A stretch of 64,000 nt of DNA from Eubacteriales bacterium OttesenSCG-928-K08 (GTDB taxonomy: Bacteria > Bacillota > Clostridia > Christensenellales > CAG-138), in NCBI GenBank assembly GCA_030266105.1, contig JAJDHH010000003.1:1-64000 (forward strand). Direction: 5' to 3'. Positions 55,314 through 64,000 of this stretch are shown in pieces. The notes below the pieces were generated by a model. It saw nothing but the letters and a program-made list of their open reading frames with translations. It made no database searches and was not told the origin of the DNA. How positions within the stretch are numbered: position 1 is the first letter of the stretch; the number at the start of each line of letters is the position of its first letter. The position numbers and the translations under genes are program-made.

Positions 55314-57158
55314 TTATTTTATGCCAAGCTCTTCTGCCGTAAAGGTGCGGCCATATACGAGAGTATAATATGCGTCCACATCCGCCATAAGCTCGTCTTT
55401 GGTGTATAGCTCCGGGTGCAGGTTGTTCGTTGCCCAGCAGACGCCCAGGCAGCATGATGCTGTCGGATAATCCCATGGCTCCAGCGCAGAGGGGAATTGA
55501 TACACCGCTTTGTTTTTGACGGCATTTGTTGCAGTCCAGCCCGCATCGTTGAGTATATCGTCCACTGTGTAGTCGGCGTATGCGGGAATCCAGATTACAT
55601 CCGGGTTCCAAACGATGATCTGCTCGAGATTGACCTCGGCAAACTCACCCTTTACATCAATGCCGGTAACGGCGTTTTTGCCGCCTGCGGCTTCAATGAT
55701 GTAGCTTTGAATCATCGCTTCGGGCGCAACGGTCAGCATGGAGCTGCCGCCAAGGAACATTACGCTTGGTTGCCTGCTCGCCTTTGAGGAGACTTCCTTG
55801 GCTTTTGTCACCTGATTATCGAAGAATTCACAGATTTCAGCCGCGCGCGCTTCCTCGCCCAACGCCTTCGCAACCAGTGTCAGCGAGTTTTTGATGGTGT
55901 CGAAGCTTTCCGTATTGGGCAGCGCAACAATGGCGGGCACACCCACTGCCTCGTATTGCTCCGCCTGATCGGTGAAACGCTCGGGCAGTATCGCAAGGTC
56001 GGCGCCAATTGAGGCCACCGTTTCAAAGTTGATGTTTTTGCCCTTGCCAATGGAGGTCAGGCTATCAAAATTTTCGATGACATACTGGTATAGGCCATCC
56101 GCCATTTCCTTGTTGCCAAAGCCTGCAAGGTACTTCCCGCCTCCGCCAAGCACGATGGCGGTGTTCATGGATGGGTTGTGTGTGCCAACCACCTTTGTGG
56201 CAGCACCGGGCAGCGTTACCGTGCGGCCAACAACGTCAGTCAGCGCAATTTCACCCGCCATGGTGAAGAAAAGCTGCTCGCCGTATTCAGCAACGCCATA
56301 TGAGTCTATCAATTGCGTGGCTTTTTCGCCCTGCATCCATTCGATGAAGGCGTTTGCGCCATCGATGTTGGTGTCCGCCCATTTGTCGGGGGAGATTGCC
56401 AGCATGGAGTATGTGTTTTTCATCTCATCAGAACGCTCCAACAGCAGATTAAGCTGTGGGCGCATTTCATGCGCGAGATAGGTGGCCTTGTCGCTAAGCA
56501 CATATGCCTGCTCTTCGGCGGCCATTGTAATGCACGCGCCCATGCCCTGCCCGGCGGAAACATACCAGCTATCCTTTTCGGGGTTGGGTTCGATTTGCGC
56601 GGCAGCCCATATTTTGTTCTCCGCGTTGTGCGTGCCGCTGCTGTCGCCGCGGGAGATGAATGTAAACCCGCCTTCGGCAATGGCTTTAAACGCCTCGGTG
56701 GCGTTTGCAGCGCTTCCAACGCCTGCCGGATCGTCCGCCGGGCCAAGTATCACAAAATAGTTGTACATGAAGGGAATACGCTCAGCCGCAAAGCCTTCCG
56801 ATATGAATGTTTCCTCTGCGGATTTTGAGTGCACGAGCAGCGCGTCGGCATCGCCTGTGCGGCCTTTTTCAATCGCTGCGCCTGTGCCTGCGGATGTGAT
56901 TTCAAGTTTGTATCCGGTGTCCGCCTCAAATTCCGGCTGCAGGTAGGGCAACAGGCCGGAGTCATTAACGGATGTTGTTGTTGAAAGCCTTATGATTGGG
57001 TTGGCGGGCCCTTCGTCAGCCGGTTCAGGGCTGGGCGCCACATCAACAACGGGCGCTTCGGGTGTTGGATCTGCTGATGGTTGTGTTGCAGGCGTGCATG
57101 CAACCATGCCAAGCACAAGCAACAACGCAAGAATAATAGTGAGTGGTCTGTTCTTCAT
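55314..57158 (-). CDS. Fused substrate-binding lipoprotein: TupA-like N-terminal domain plus FecB/BtuF-like C-terminal domain
   Basis: Lipobox LVLGMVAC; TupA-like IRLSTTTSVNDSGLLPYLQPEFEADTGYKLEI...DALLVHSKSAEE; then FecB-like TDVVGRTVTLPGAATKVVGTHN...VASIGADLAILPERF...VIWIPAY. Confidence 0.92.
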   Translation of the reverse strand: MKNRPLTIILALLLVLGMVACTPATQPSADPTPEAPVVDVAPSPEPADEGPANPIIRLSTTTSVNDSGLLPYLQPEFEADTGYKLEITSAGTGAAIEKGRTGDADALLVHSKSAEETFISEGFAAERIPFMYNYFVILGPADDPAGVGSAANATEAFKAIAEGGFTFISRGDSSGTHNAENKIWAAAQIEPNPEKDSWYVSAGQGMGACITMAAEEQAYVLSDKATYLAHEMRPQLNLLLERSDEMKNTYSMLAISPDKWADTNIDGANAFIEWMQGEKATQLIDSYGVAEYGEQLFFTMAGEIALTDVVGRTVTLPGAATKVVGTHNPSMNTAIVLGGGGKYLAGFGNKEMADGLYQYVIENFDSLTSIGKGKNINFETVASIGADLAILPERFTDQAEQYEAVGVPAIVALPNTESFDTIKNSLTLVAKALGEEARAAEICEFFDNQVTKAKEVSSKASRQPSVMFLGGSSMLTVAPEAMIQSYIIEAAGGKNAVTGIDVKGEFAEVNLEQIIVWNPDVIWIPAYADYTVDDILNDAGWTATNAVKNKAVYQFPSALEPWDYPTASCCLGVCWATNNLHPELYTKDELMADVDAYYTLVYGRTFTAEELGIK

Positions 57159-57175
57159 TTGAGTTCTCTCCTTTT

Positions 57176-57268
57176 CAAATTGGGAGGCATTGCCGTTTCC
57201 AGCAATACCCTATCGTGGAAAATCCATGGCGCTAACGCTTTAGGATTGAACCATCGGAGTAGAATTTG
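57176..57268 (-). ncRNA. Putative Moco/Tuco riboswitch
   Basis: Minus strand: P1 CAAATT/AATTTG, CTACTCCGA, AATCC(CTAAagcgTTAG)..GGATT, AGGGTATTGC-TGGAAACG-GCAATGCCTCCC; P1 ends close to the RBS AGGAGA. Confidence 0.75.
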
Positions 57269-57285
57269 GATGCATCCTGTACAAT

Positions 57286-57312
57286 GTTATAGCATTTTTT
57301 CAATATAATCAA
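57286..57312 (-). promoter_or_regulatory. Predicted promoter of the tungsten transport/Moco operon
   Basis: Minus strand TTGATT-15 nt-TATAAC, placing the start just upstream of the putative riboswitch. Confidence 0.35.
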
Positions 57313-57444
57313 GCTTCACATCACATTTTATAGACAACAAACTACAACATTTTTGTACTATACATAATATATGAAAAAATTGACCTAAAGCAAAAAAATG
57401 GTCATTTTGAGTGCGAATATAGCCGGTTTAGATAACAAACGGCA

Positions 57445-57475
57445 AAATCATACCCGCCCTTTTAAGGCGGGTATG
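57445..57475 (-). terminator. Terminator of the WOR operon
   Basis: Minus strand CATACCCGCC-loop-GGCGGGTATG followed by ATTTTG. Confidence 0.6.
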
Positions 57476-57571
57476 AAAGATACATATTTTAGTGTGACAA
57501 TAACATGGCTAAATCATTGTTAAAGGGGTTTGATACACTAACAAATGTTTAACCACAGTATGCCCGCTAAT

Positions 57572-58312
57572 TTATGTAGCGGAGTAAACATCGGCCATAA
57601 CAAGCGCAAGCTGTTTTTTGCGGCAGGCATCACAAAGTGTGCTGGGCTCGGTGCCAGCTTTTTCTGCTGCAAAGTTGAGCTCCTCTTGCGTGCCCATTTG
57701 TGCGCCGCAGCTTGCGCAGTGAACAAGTGTGAACGTTTTTTCCCACACAGTGCGTGTGGTTTCATTCTCATGATATTCAATGGCCTTTGTGGGGCAAACA
57801 CGTGCACAGCTGCCGCAGCCAATGCAGTCGGCAGGCGGTTCATTAAAAGGCGGAGCAATTTCTTTTGTGATGCCACGGTTTACCGTGGCGATTGCCCCTG
57901 CGCCCAATGTGCTGCATGCGCGCACGCATAAGCCGCAAATTATGCACTTACCATCTTTTTCATTTAGCTTGTCAAGTGCGGGGGCGCTATAGGCCTTGCA
58001 TAGTGCCGCGATGATTTCGCTTTGTGGCGCGCGCTTTTGGAGCAGCCTGAGTATTATACCACGCTGCTGTTTGATTTTTTCATTGTTGGTGTGCACCTCG
58101 CATTCGTTCAAAACGGGATAAATGCACGACACCACGGTTTTGCTCCAACCACGCTCAACAACCTCCACAATACACACACGGCAGCAGCCCTGGCCTAATA
58201 ACCCTTCGTGGTTGCAGAGCGTGGGAATATATATGCCGTTGCGCCTGGCAACTTCCAATAAAAACTCACCCGGTTCACATGTGCAGCTTTTTCCATCTAT
58301 CACGATATTCAT
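57572..58312 (-). CDS. NuoG/HydA-like iron-sulfur subunit (2Fe-2S plus 4Fe-4S domains, no H-cluster domain)
   Basis: CNHEGLLGQGCCRVCIVEV, CIICGLCVRAC, CIGCGSCARVCP. Confidence 0.88.
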   Translation of the reverse strand: MNIVIDGKSCTCEPGEFLLEVARRNGIYIPTLCNHEGLLGQGCCRVCIVEVVERGWSKTVVSCIYPVLNECEVHTNNEKIKQQRGIILRLLQKRAPQSEIIAALCKAYSAPALDKLNEKDGKCIICGLCVRACSTLGAGAIATVNRGITKEIAPPFNEPPADCIGCGSCARVCPTKAIEYHENETTRTVWEKTFTLVHCASCGAQMGTQEELNFAAEKAGTEPSTLCDACRKKQLALVMADVYSAT

Positions 58313-60111
58313 TTTTGAGCCCTCCCCTGTGCCAGAATGGCCTCAAAGCGGCAGGCTTGCCGGCAGCTTCCGCACGCTATGCAGCTGCGTTGGTCAATTT
58401 CATAAGCTTGCCCTTTTTCGCCGCGAATGGCATTAACCGGGCAATTTTTCTTGCATAAGCCGCAGCTTTTGCATTTGTTTTTTTCAATAACAAATGTGGT
58501 GAGCTTTGAGCAAACACCCGCAGGGCAGTATTTGTTATGTATGTGTGCCTCATATTCATCGCGGAAGTATTTTAGCGTGGTTAACACAGGATTTGGCGCG
58601 GATTTACCAAGCGCGCATAGCGAGCTTTCCGCAATTGTTTGGCAGAGCTGCTCCAGCAGCTCCAAATCGCCATCTTGGCCACGGCCTTCGCATATTCCGG
58701 TCAAAATATCCAGCATGTGCCTAAGCCCTTCGCGGCAGGGTGTGCATTTCCCGCAGCTTTCCTCTGTGAGGAATTTTACATAATAGCGCGCTACTTCAAC
58801 CATGCAATCCCTGTCGTCCATCACGATCATGCCGCCAGAACCCATCATCGCGCCATATTGTGTCAAGGTGTCAAAGTCAACAGGTAAATCGAGCATGGCG
58901 CTGGGGATGCAGCCGCCGGAAGGCCCACCAGTTTGCACGGCTTTAAAGGGCCGGTCATCTATTATTCCGCCGCCAATGTCAAAAATCAGGTGGCGGAGGG
59001 TGGCGCCCATTTGCACTTCGACAAGTCCTGTGCGTTTAACCTTGCCAACCAGCGCAAACACCTTTGTTCCGCTGCTTGTTTTTGTGCCAAGCGTTGCATA
59101 CAAAGGGCCGCCATCGCGTATGATGACGGGAATGTTGGCGAAAGTTTCAACATTGTTTAGCACTGTGGGGCAATCCCACAGGCCGCGCTGAACTGAACGG
59201 ATATATTTTGCGCGGGGTTCGCCCACACGCCCTTCAATCGAGGCCATTAGTGCGGTGCTTTCGCCGCAAACAAATGCGCCGCCCCCGCGAACAACCGAGA
59301 GATTTAAAGCCTTGCCGCTGCCCATGATGTTTTTGCCCAGGAAACCAAGCTCAAGCGCGGACGCTAACGCAGCATTTACATTTTTGAGTGCGAGGCCATA
59401 TTCATCCCGAATGTAGAGGAAACCTTCGGTCGCGCCTATTGCCAGCGCACAGATTGCCATGCCCTCAATCACGCTATGCGGGTCGCCTTCCAGTATGGAT
59501 CGATCCATAAACGCACCGGGGTCGCCTTCGTCGCCATTGCACACAACATATTTGGGGAACACATCGTATCCGGCGGCGGTTCTCCATTTGCGGCCTGTGG
59601 GAAAGCCCGCGCCGCCCCGGCCGCGAAGGCCGGAAAGCTCAACCTGCTCTATAATTTCACTGCCTGACATGTTGAGCGCTTTTGTAAGCGCTTCATATCC
59701 GCCCCTGGAAATGTAATCCTCAATGTTTCCAGGATCAATTTCGCCAATGTTGCGCAGCGCAATCTTATATTGTGGCTTGTAGAATGGGTTTTCTAGCTTG
59801 CTTTTTATGCGTTCGCCATTTTCGTTTTTGTAGAGCAGGCGCTCAACAACTTTGTTTTCCTGCAGCGCGCTTAATATATCCTGCGCATCATGAGGCTTGA
59901 CTTTATAGTAAGAAATATCGTCCGGCAATATTTGAACGATTGGGCCATTCTCGCAAAATCCGTTGCAGCCCGTGCGCTTAATGTGCGCCTTAACCTCAAT
60001 TTGCCCCATTACGCCCATCTTGTTTATGGCATTTTCAAGCGCCTGAACAACCTGTTCACTTCCGTTTGCCAGGCAGCCGGTTCCGCAGCATACTAATAGG
60101 GTGCGCTTCAT
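58309..60111 (-). CDS. NuoF/HydB-like NAD(H)- and flavin-binding subunit with C-terminal ferredoxin domain
   Basis: GLRGRGGAGFPTGRKW, CNGDEGDPGAFMDR, SCGKCTPCREG, C-terminal 2x CxxCxxCxxxCP; 4-nt overlaps at both ends. Confidence 0.94.
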   Translation of the reverse strand: MKRTLLVCCGTGCLANGSEQVVQALENAINKMGVMGQIEVKAHIKRTGCNGFCENGPIVQILPDDISYYKVKPHDAQDILSALQENKVVERLLYKNENGERIKSKLENPFYKPQYKIALRNIGEIDPGNIEDYISRGGYEALTKALNMSGSEIIEQVELSGLRGRGGAGFPTGRKWRTAAGYDVFPKYVVCNGDEGDPGAFMDRSILEGDPHSVIEGMAICALAIGATEGFLYIRDEYGLALKNVNAALASALELGFLGKNIMGSGKALNLSVVRGGGAFVCGESTALMASIEGRVGEPRAKYIRSVQRGLWDCPTVLNNVETFANIPVIIRDGGPLYATLGTKTSSGTKVFALVGKVKRTGLVEVQMGATLRHLIFDIGGGIIDDRPFKAVQTGGPSGGCIPSAMLDLPVDFDTLTQYGAMMGSGGMIVMDDRDCMVEVARYYVKFLTEESCGKCTPCREGLRHMLDILTGICEGRGQDGDLELLEQLCQTIAESSLCALGKSAPNPVLTTLKYFRDEYEAHIHNKYCPAGVCSKLTTFVIEKNKCKSCGLCKKNCPVNAIRGEKGQAYEIDQRSCIACGSCRQACRFEAILAQGRAQK

Positions 60112-60569
60112 GGTGTCACCTCCCTGTATGCGTCAATGATCTCTGGCAGCTTTTCAAGTGTGACCTTGCTGTAATAGGTTTCATCCACAACCATCACAGG
60201 CGCAATCGCACATGAACCCAGGCAGTTAACAAGCTCCAACGAAAAAAGGCCATCCTGGCTTGTTTCGCCCGGAGCTATGCCAAGCAGGCGTTCAATTCCG
60301 TCAATAAGCTGGTTTGCGCCCCGTATGTGGCAGGCCGTACCATCACAAAGCTTAATTATGTGCTTACCCTTTGCATCCAGGCTAAGCGCCTTATAGAAGG
60401 TTGCCATGGAGTAAAGTTGAGCGGTTTTGCAACCGATATGCTGGGCTAGCAGCTCAATCCCCTCGCGTGGCACATGCTTAAACTGGCGCTGCATGTCCTG
60501 CATGGCAGCAAGCGCATAACGCAGCTCTTTTGGGTATTTTGTAATGAGGGAAAGAATTTCTTCTGTCAA
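60108..60569 (-). CDS. NuoE/HydC-like thioredoxin-fold [2Fe-2S] subunit
   Basis: HVPREGIELLAQHIG...CDGTACHIRGA...LELVNCLGSCAIAPVMVVDE. Confidence 0.94.
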   Translation of the reverse strand: MTEEILSLITKYPKELRYALAAMQDMQRQFKHVPREGIELLAQHIGCKTAQLYSMATFYKALSLDAKGKHIIKLCDGTACHIRGANQLIDGIERLLGIAPGETSQDGLFSLELVNCLGSCAIAPVMVVDETYYSKVTLEKLPEIIDAYREVTP

Positions 60570-60604
60570 TCTGATTCCACCCTTCGTTTGCGTTTAAAGT
60601 TTGT

Positions 60605-60877
60605 TTATCCTCCAGCAACCAGCGGGAATACAGCAACGACATTTTGCTCACTGAGCGTAGTTGCCACTCCATTAAGGTGCACAATATGGCGCCCATTAAC
60701 AAGCACGATTGCGTCAGGCCCCAGCGCTTGCCTGTCCTGCGTGAGCAGTTTTTCGTAAAACGCGGGGAATTTTTCGCAAAGCTCAATTAAAAGCGCCAAC
60801 ACATCCTTTGGGGGAGCTATGTTCATCTGCGCGCATTTTGTGATTTCCCGGTAGGTTGCAAAAAACTTCACAGTCAT
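60605..60877 (-). CDS. MoaD/ThiS family sulfur carrier protein
   Basis: MTVKFFATYREITKCAQ...C-terminal AVFPLVAGG. Confidence 0.88.
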   Translation of the reverse strand: MTVKFFATYREITKCAQMNIAPPKDVLALLIELCEKFPAFYEKLLTQDRQALGPDAIVLVNGRHIVHLNGVATTLSEQNVVAVFPLVAGG

Positions 60878-60934
60878 ATCAACATGTTAAACTGCCGCCA
60901 CGCACAGCAGGCGCTATGCGTGGCGGTCTTTCTC

Positions 60935-62731
60935 CTATATGCTTAATTGTTCGAGCTTATCGGCGGTGGGTACGCCTTCCTTATCCCAGCCGCGCAAAGT
61001 GTAGTATTCCTCCAGCATTTCGTAAAGCTCCGCAACCTTGCCCTTTGCAGGGCCGCTTGGCAGCTTTTCACGCAGCAGGCGCGGCGGCAAAGTATCCTTC
61101 TCAACACCGGCGGCAATGTTAAAGCGCTTCTCCAGGTTCCAGCAGCGCTCGCCTTTGAGGAGAATTTCTTCATCCGTCTCATCTGAGCCTATCGCCTCGC
61201 GGTATTGCGCAGAAAGCTCAGGCAATCCAATGCCAAATGTTGTAAAAAGGCAAAGGCCCAAGCTATCCACAAGCGCCGTCAGGTCTTGGAACAGCTTTAA
61301 CAGGGCGGGCTTTCCTTCTGTTTCAAGCGGGTCGGTCTTGAGCGGAACGCCGAGAATTTCTGGCGATGTCAGGTAACCGCGCACGTGGCAGCCGCCACGG
61401 TTGCTTGTTGCATACTCAAGCGCCATGCCCTGGATGGCCCGGCCATCATAGGCGGGCATTTCCTGCTTTTTGACTGACATTGAAAGCTCGGGGTGCCCAT
61501 ATTTTTCTGCCAGACGGTAGGAACCCAAAGCGAGTATTTCACCAAAACCTTCGCCCTTGCCAACGGCCTCGGTGAGGTTTACGACTGCGTGCGCATCGCC
61601 AAACCGCAATGGGAAGCCGATATCTTCCTCAGGGATGGCGCCCATTTCAAAAAGCTCCATCGCACAGGCGATTGTTGCGCCAAGCGTAATGGGGTCCATG
61701 CCGTATTCATTGCACAGGAAGTTCGCCTTGCAGATTGCCGCAAGATCGTTCACGCCACAATCCGCCCCAAAGGACCAGCCTGCTTCATATTCAGGGCCTT
61801 CGCCAAAGGAGGCAAACGGGCCATCCGGCACGCGGGTCACACGGCCGCAGGCAATTGAGCAGCCAAAGCAGCCTTTGTTTTTAACGAGGTAAGTATCCGC
61901 GAGCCGTTCGCCGGAGGTATCGTCCGCCTTATCAAAAACTGCGCCGTCGCGCCAGTTGCGAAGCGGGAGCGCACCACTTTCGTTGATAACGTTGACCAGC
62001 ACCTCCGTGCCAAGCGCAGCAAGGCCTGCGCCCGAAACCGGGTGAGCCTTGAGTTTAGCGCGCGCATCGGCCATCGCATCCATAAAGGGCTCGGGGCGCA
62101 CAACGGTTACGGAGCCTGTGCCGCGCACAACGACTGCCTTGAGCTTTTTGCTGCCCATCACAGCGCCCAGGCCGCCACGGCCTGCAGCACGGTGCTTGTC
62201 GTTCATGACTCCGCTGTAAAGGCAGCCGCGCTCACCGGTTGGGCCAATGCAGGCCACACGGAAGGATGCGCCGCAGGTTTCGTTGAGCATATCGGTGGTT
62301 TCATAAACGGTTTTGCCCCAAAGCTCTTCGGCATCCCTAAGCTCCACAATATCGTTATGGATAAACAGATAGACGGGTTTTTCGCTCTGGTTTTCGAATA
62401 TGATTCCATCGTAGCCGGCATATTTTAGCTCGGGGCCAAAGTGCCCGCCGGAGTTTGCTGCGCCAATTGTGCCTGTTAGCGGCGCTTTGGCGACAACCTC
62501 GTAGCGCCCTGAGCAGGATGCGGCAGTGGCGGTCAGCGGCCCTGTCATAAATATTAATTTATTGTCGGGGCCAAGCGGATCCACATTGGGGTCAACTTCA
62601 TCGCAAAAATATTTTGTGCCCAGTCCGCGTGCGCCTACATAATCGTTAGCCGCTTTCATGTTTAAGGGTTCTTTTTTAATTTCGCCCGTTGCCAGGTTTA
62701 CACGAAGTAATTTTCCAATCCAGCCGCCCAT
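60935..62731 (-). CDS. Tungsten-containing aldehyde:ferredoxin oxidoreductase (WorL/AOR family)
   Basis: [47 protein letters not shown]. Confidence 0.95.
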   Translation of the reverse strand: MGGWIGKLLRVNLATGEIKKEPLNMKAANDYVGARGLGTKYFCDEVDPNVDPLGPDNKLIFMTGPLTATAASCSGRYEVVAKAPLTGTIGAANSGGHFGPELKYAGYDGIIFENQSEKPVYLFIHNDIVELRDAEELWGKTVYETTDMLNETCGASFRVACIGPTGERGCLYSGVMNDKHRAAGRGGLGAVMGSKKLKAVVVRGTGSVTVVRPEPFMDAMADARAKLKAHPVSGAGLAALGTEVLVNVINESGALPLRNWRDGAVFDKADDTSGERLADTYLVKNKGCFGCSIACGRVTRVPDGPFASFGEGPEYEAGWSFGADCGVNDLAAICKANFLCNEYGMDPITLGATIACAMELFEMGAIPEEDIGFPLRFGDAHAVVNLTEAVGKGEGFGEILALGSYRLAEKYGHPELSMSVKKQEMPAYDGRAIQGMALEYATSNRGGCHVRGYLTSPEILGVPLKTDPLETEGKPALLKLFQDLTALVDSLGLCLFTTFGIGLPELSAQYREAIGSDETDEEILLKGERCWNLEKRFNIAAGVEKDTLPPRLLREKLPSGPAKGKVAELYEMLEEYYTLRGWDKEGVPTADKLEQLSI

Positions 62732-62733
62732 GA

Positions 62734-63207
62734 TTACGCCCCCTCTCCAAATACTTCTTTGAAGCTCTCGGCCACAGCTTTTTTCCTGTCCAAATCCTCC
62801 TGCGGCTCCACATATTCAATGGCTCCCCAGGGGCAGAATTTTGCGCACTTGGGGTCGCCATCGCACAAGTCGCACTTAAACACCTTGCGCGTAATAGGGG
62901 AGTAGCTGATGTTCCCAAGCGGGCAGGCATTTTGGCACATTTTGCAGACTATGCACTTTTGCGCATTCATCACAACCGCGCCGTTTTCGTTCCTTGAGAT
63001 CGCCCCCACAGGGCAAACCTTCAGGCAGGGCGCTTCATCGCATTGAAGGCACATGATGGGGATGGAAACCGCGGCCTGCTCATAGTCCATCACAGTAACG
63101 GCGGAAAGACATGGGTTGAACTGTTCCGTGTGGCCAAACGAGCACACAAGCTCGCAGGTACGGCACCCTACGCATTTTTCTGGTTTGATGATCAGTTGCT
63201 TGCTCAT
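62734..63207 (-). CDS. Four-cluster ferredoxin subunit (WorS/AorA-like)
   Basis: [52 protein letters not shown]. Confidence 0.93.
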   Translation of the reverse strand: MSKQLIIKPEKCVGCRTCELVCSFGHTEQFNPCLSAVTVMDYEQAAVSIPIMCLQCDEAPCLKVCPVGAISRNENGAVVMNAQKCIVCKMCQNACPLGNISYSPITRKVFKCDLCDGDPKCAKFCPWGAIEYVEPQEDLDRKKAVAESFKEVFGEGA

Positions 63208-63281
63208 TGTTCCTTTTCCCGCGAAAAACAACGCGGGAATCCACCTCCTTTTCTAAAATATGGCATTGGAAGGTTGAGGAA

Positions 63282-63319
63282 ACGAAAACCCGCAGGAAGA
63301 AAAGACTTCTTCCTGCGGG
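63282..63319 (-). terminator. Intrinsic terminator in the leader of the WOR operon
   Basis: Minus strand CCCGCAGGAAGAAGTCTTTTCTTCCTGCGGG followed by TTTTCGTTT. Confidence 0.85.
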
Positions 63320-63325
63320 CTCCTT

Positions 63326-63414
63326 TGCAAGAATGGCAGGCTGCAGAGTTTCCCCCGCAACCCATTGGTCGCAATGGCCGCCTGGGTCGATTGCGACTCG
63401 GAACGCTCCTCGCA
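63326..63414 (-). ncRNA. Putative variant Moco/Tuco-like riboswitch upstream of the WOR operon
   Basis: Minus strand: P1 TGCGAGGA/TTCTTGCA (with GU pairs), GCGTTCCGA, P2 GTCGCAAT...ATTGCGAC, TGGGTTGC-GGGGGAAACTCT-GCAGCCTGCC; similar layout to the 57176-57268 RNA. Confidence 0.55.
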
Positions 63415-63694
63415 GACTATAGTAAATAGTATACACTAAAGCTAAAAAAATGAAAGCTTTTCTTTCCAAAAATACGGTATATACTGCATAAAGAATCCCA
63501 TTAAATCCGTGAGTGATCTGTACATTTTACGTGAATATAGTTAAAACTAAAGCCCAATATTATGAAAAGTCGTCCTCAAAAAAATCGCATTTTTCAAAAT
63601 TGATGGGTGTGCGCCTCACCTTTTGAAGGCGATACATGCTATAATGACTTCGTATTGATTTGTAGTTATCGTTATGTTTGGTGGGGTGCTCTAT

Positions 63695-64000
63695 ATGGAA
63701 AATAAATTTGATAAAAAAAGTTTTCTGCTGATATTGGGCGGGTATGTCTTTTGGGGCCTCCAGCCGCTTTACTGGAAGACAATTGGCGCAACTTCAGCGA
63801 TGTTTAACCTTTCTTGCAGGATAATCTGGGCAATGATTTTTACTGTGGGCCTGCTTGCGGCAACAAAACGTTTGCCTGAAATAAAGGCTCTGTTTAAAAA
63901 CAAAGAAAAAATGAAATTTATTGTCCCCGCGGCGATACTTTTGCTGCTTGATTGGGGAGTGTTTATTTATGCCGTGCAGGCCGGGCATGTGCTTGACACA
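63695..64000 (+). CDS. rarD: RarD-like EamA family transporter (truncated by the window end)
   Basis: LLILGGYVFWGLQPLYWKTIGATSAMFNLSCRIIWAMIF. Confidence 0.8.
   Translation, partial: MENKFDKKSFLLILGGYVFWGLQPLYWKTIGATSAMFNLSCRIIWAMIFTVGLLAATKRLPEIKALFKNKEKMKFIVPAAILLLLDWGVFIYAVQAGHVLDT

Noticed and set aside
63240-63420. 6S RNA in the leader of the WOR operon
   Set aside because: The 3' CAGCC-like segment is superficially 6S-like, but the P1/P2/GNRA-hairpin layout, short length and adjacent WOR operon fit a Moco-like leader better

Overview
64 kb chromosomal segment, most likely from a spore-forming Clostridia-like Firmicute; no rRNA, tRNA, CRISPR array or transposon was recognised. Roughly 1-15.7 kb is housekeeping: ytfI/ytfJ-dacF-rluB, a Na+-pumping oxaloacetate decarboxylase cluster, pgsA, Lrp/AsnC, yceD-rpmF-plsX-acpP-rnc-smc-ftsY. 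15.8-20.1 kb carries an Hpt protein and a tungsten-enzyme operon: an iron-ADH fused to a four-cluster ferredoxin, an AOR and a MoaD-like protein. 20-30 kb has xpt, rex, a folT-like ECF S-component behind a probable THF riboswitch, an FtsA-like protein, CheW, mnmE and iorAB. 30.9-37.6 kb is a cell-wall cluster (M23, SH3 proteins, NlpC/P60). 38.5-44.1 kb has an EF-G-like GTPase and an AraC/GyrI/ClbS/DUF3788/WYL cassette resembling genotoxin defence. 44.3-63.2 kb is a ~19 kb molybdenum/tungsten island: MOSC-MogA; a minus-strand ~12 kb operon (TupA-FecB-type fused binding protein, FecCD permease and ATPase, MATE, XdhC, TupB, TupC, MoeA, MoeA-PBP, MoaC, MoaA); and an AOR/ferredoxin/NuoEFG-like (WOR/Bfu-type) operon. 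Both minus-strand operons are preceded by leaders that fold like Moco/Tuco riboswitches. The leading candidates for something new are the dual-domain binding protein that may serve two ABC importers, the ADH-polyferredoxin/AOR module, and the variant Moco-like leader with an apparent terminator upstream of the WOR operon.
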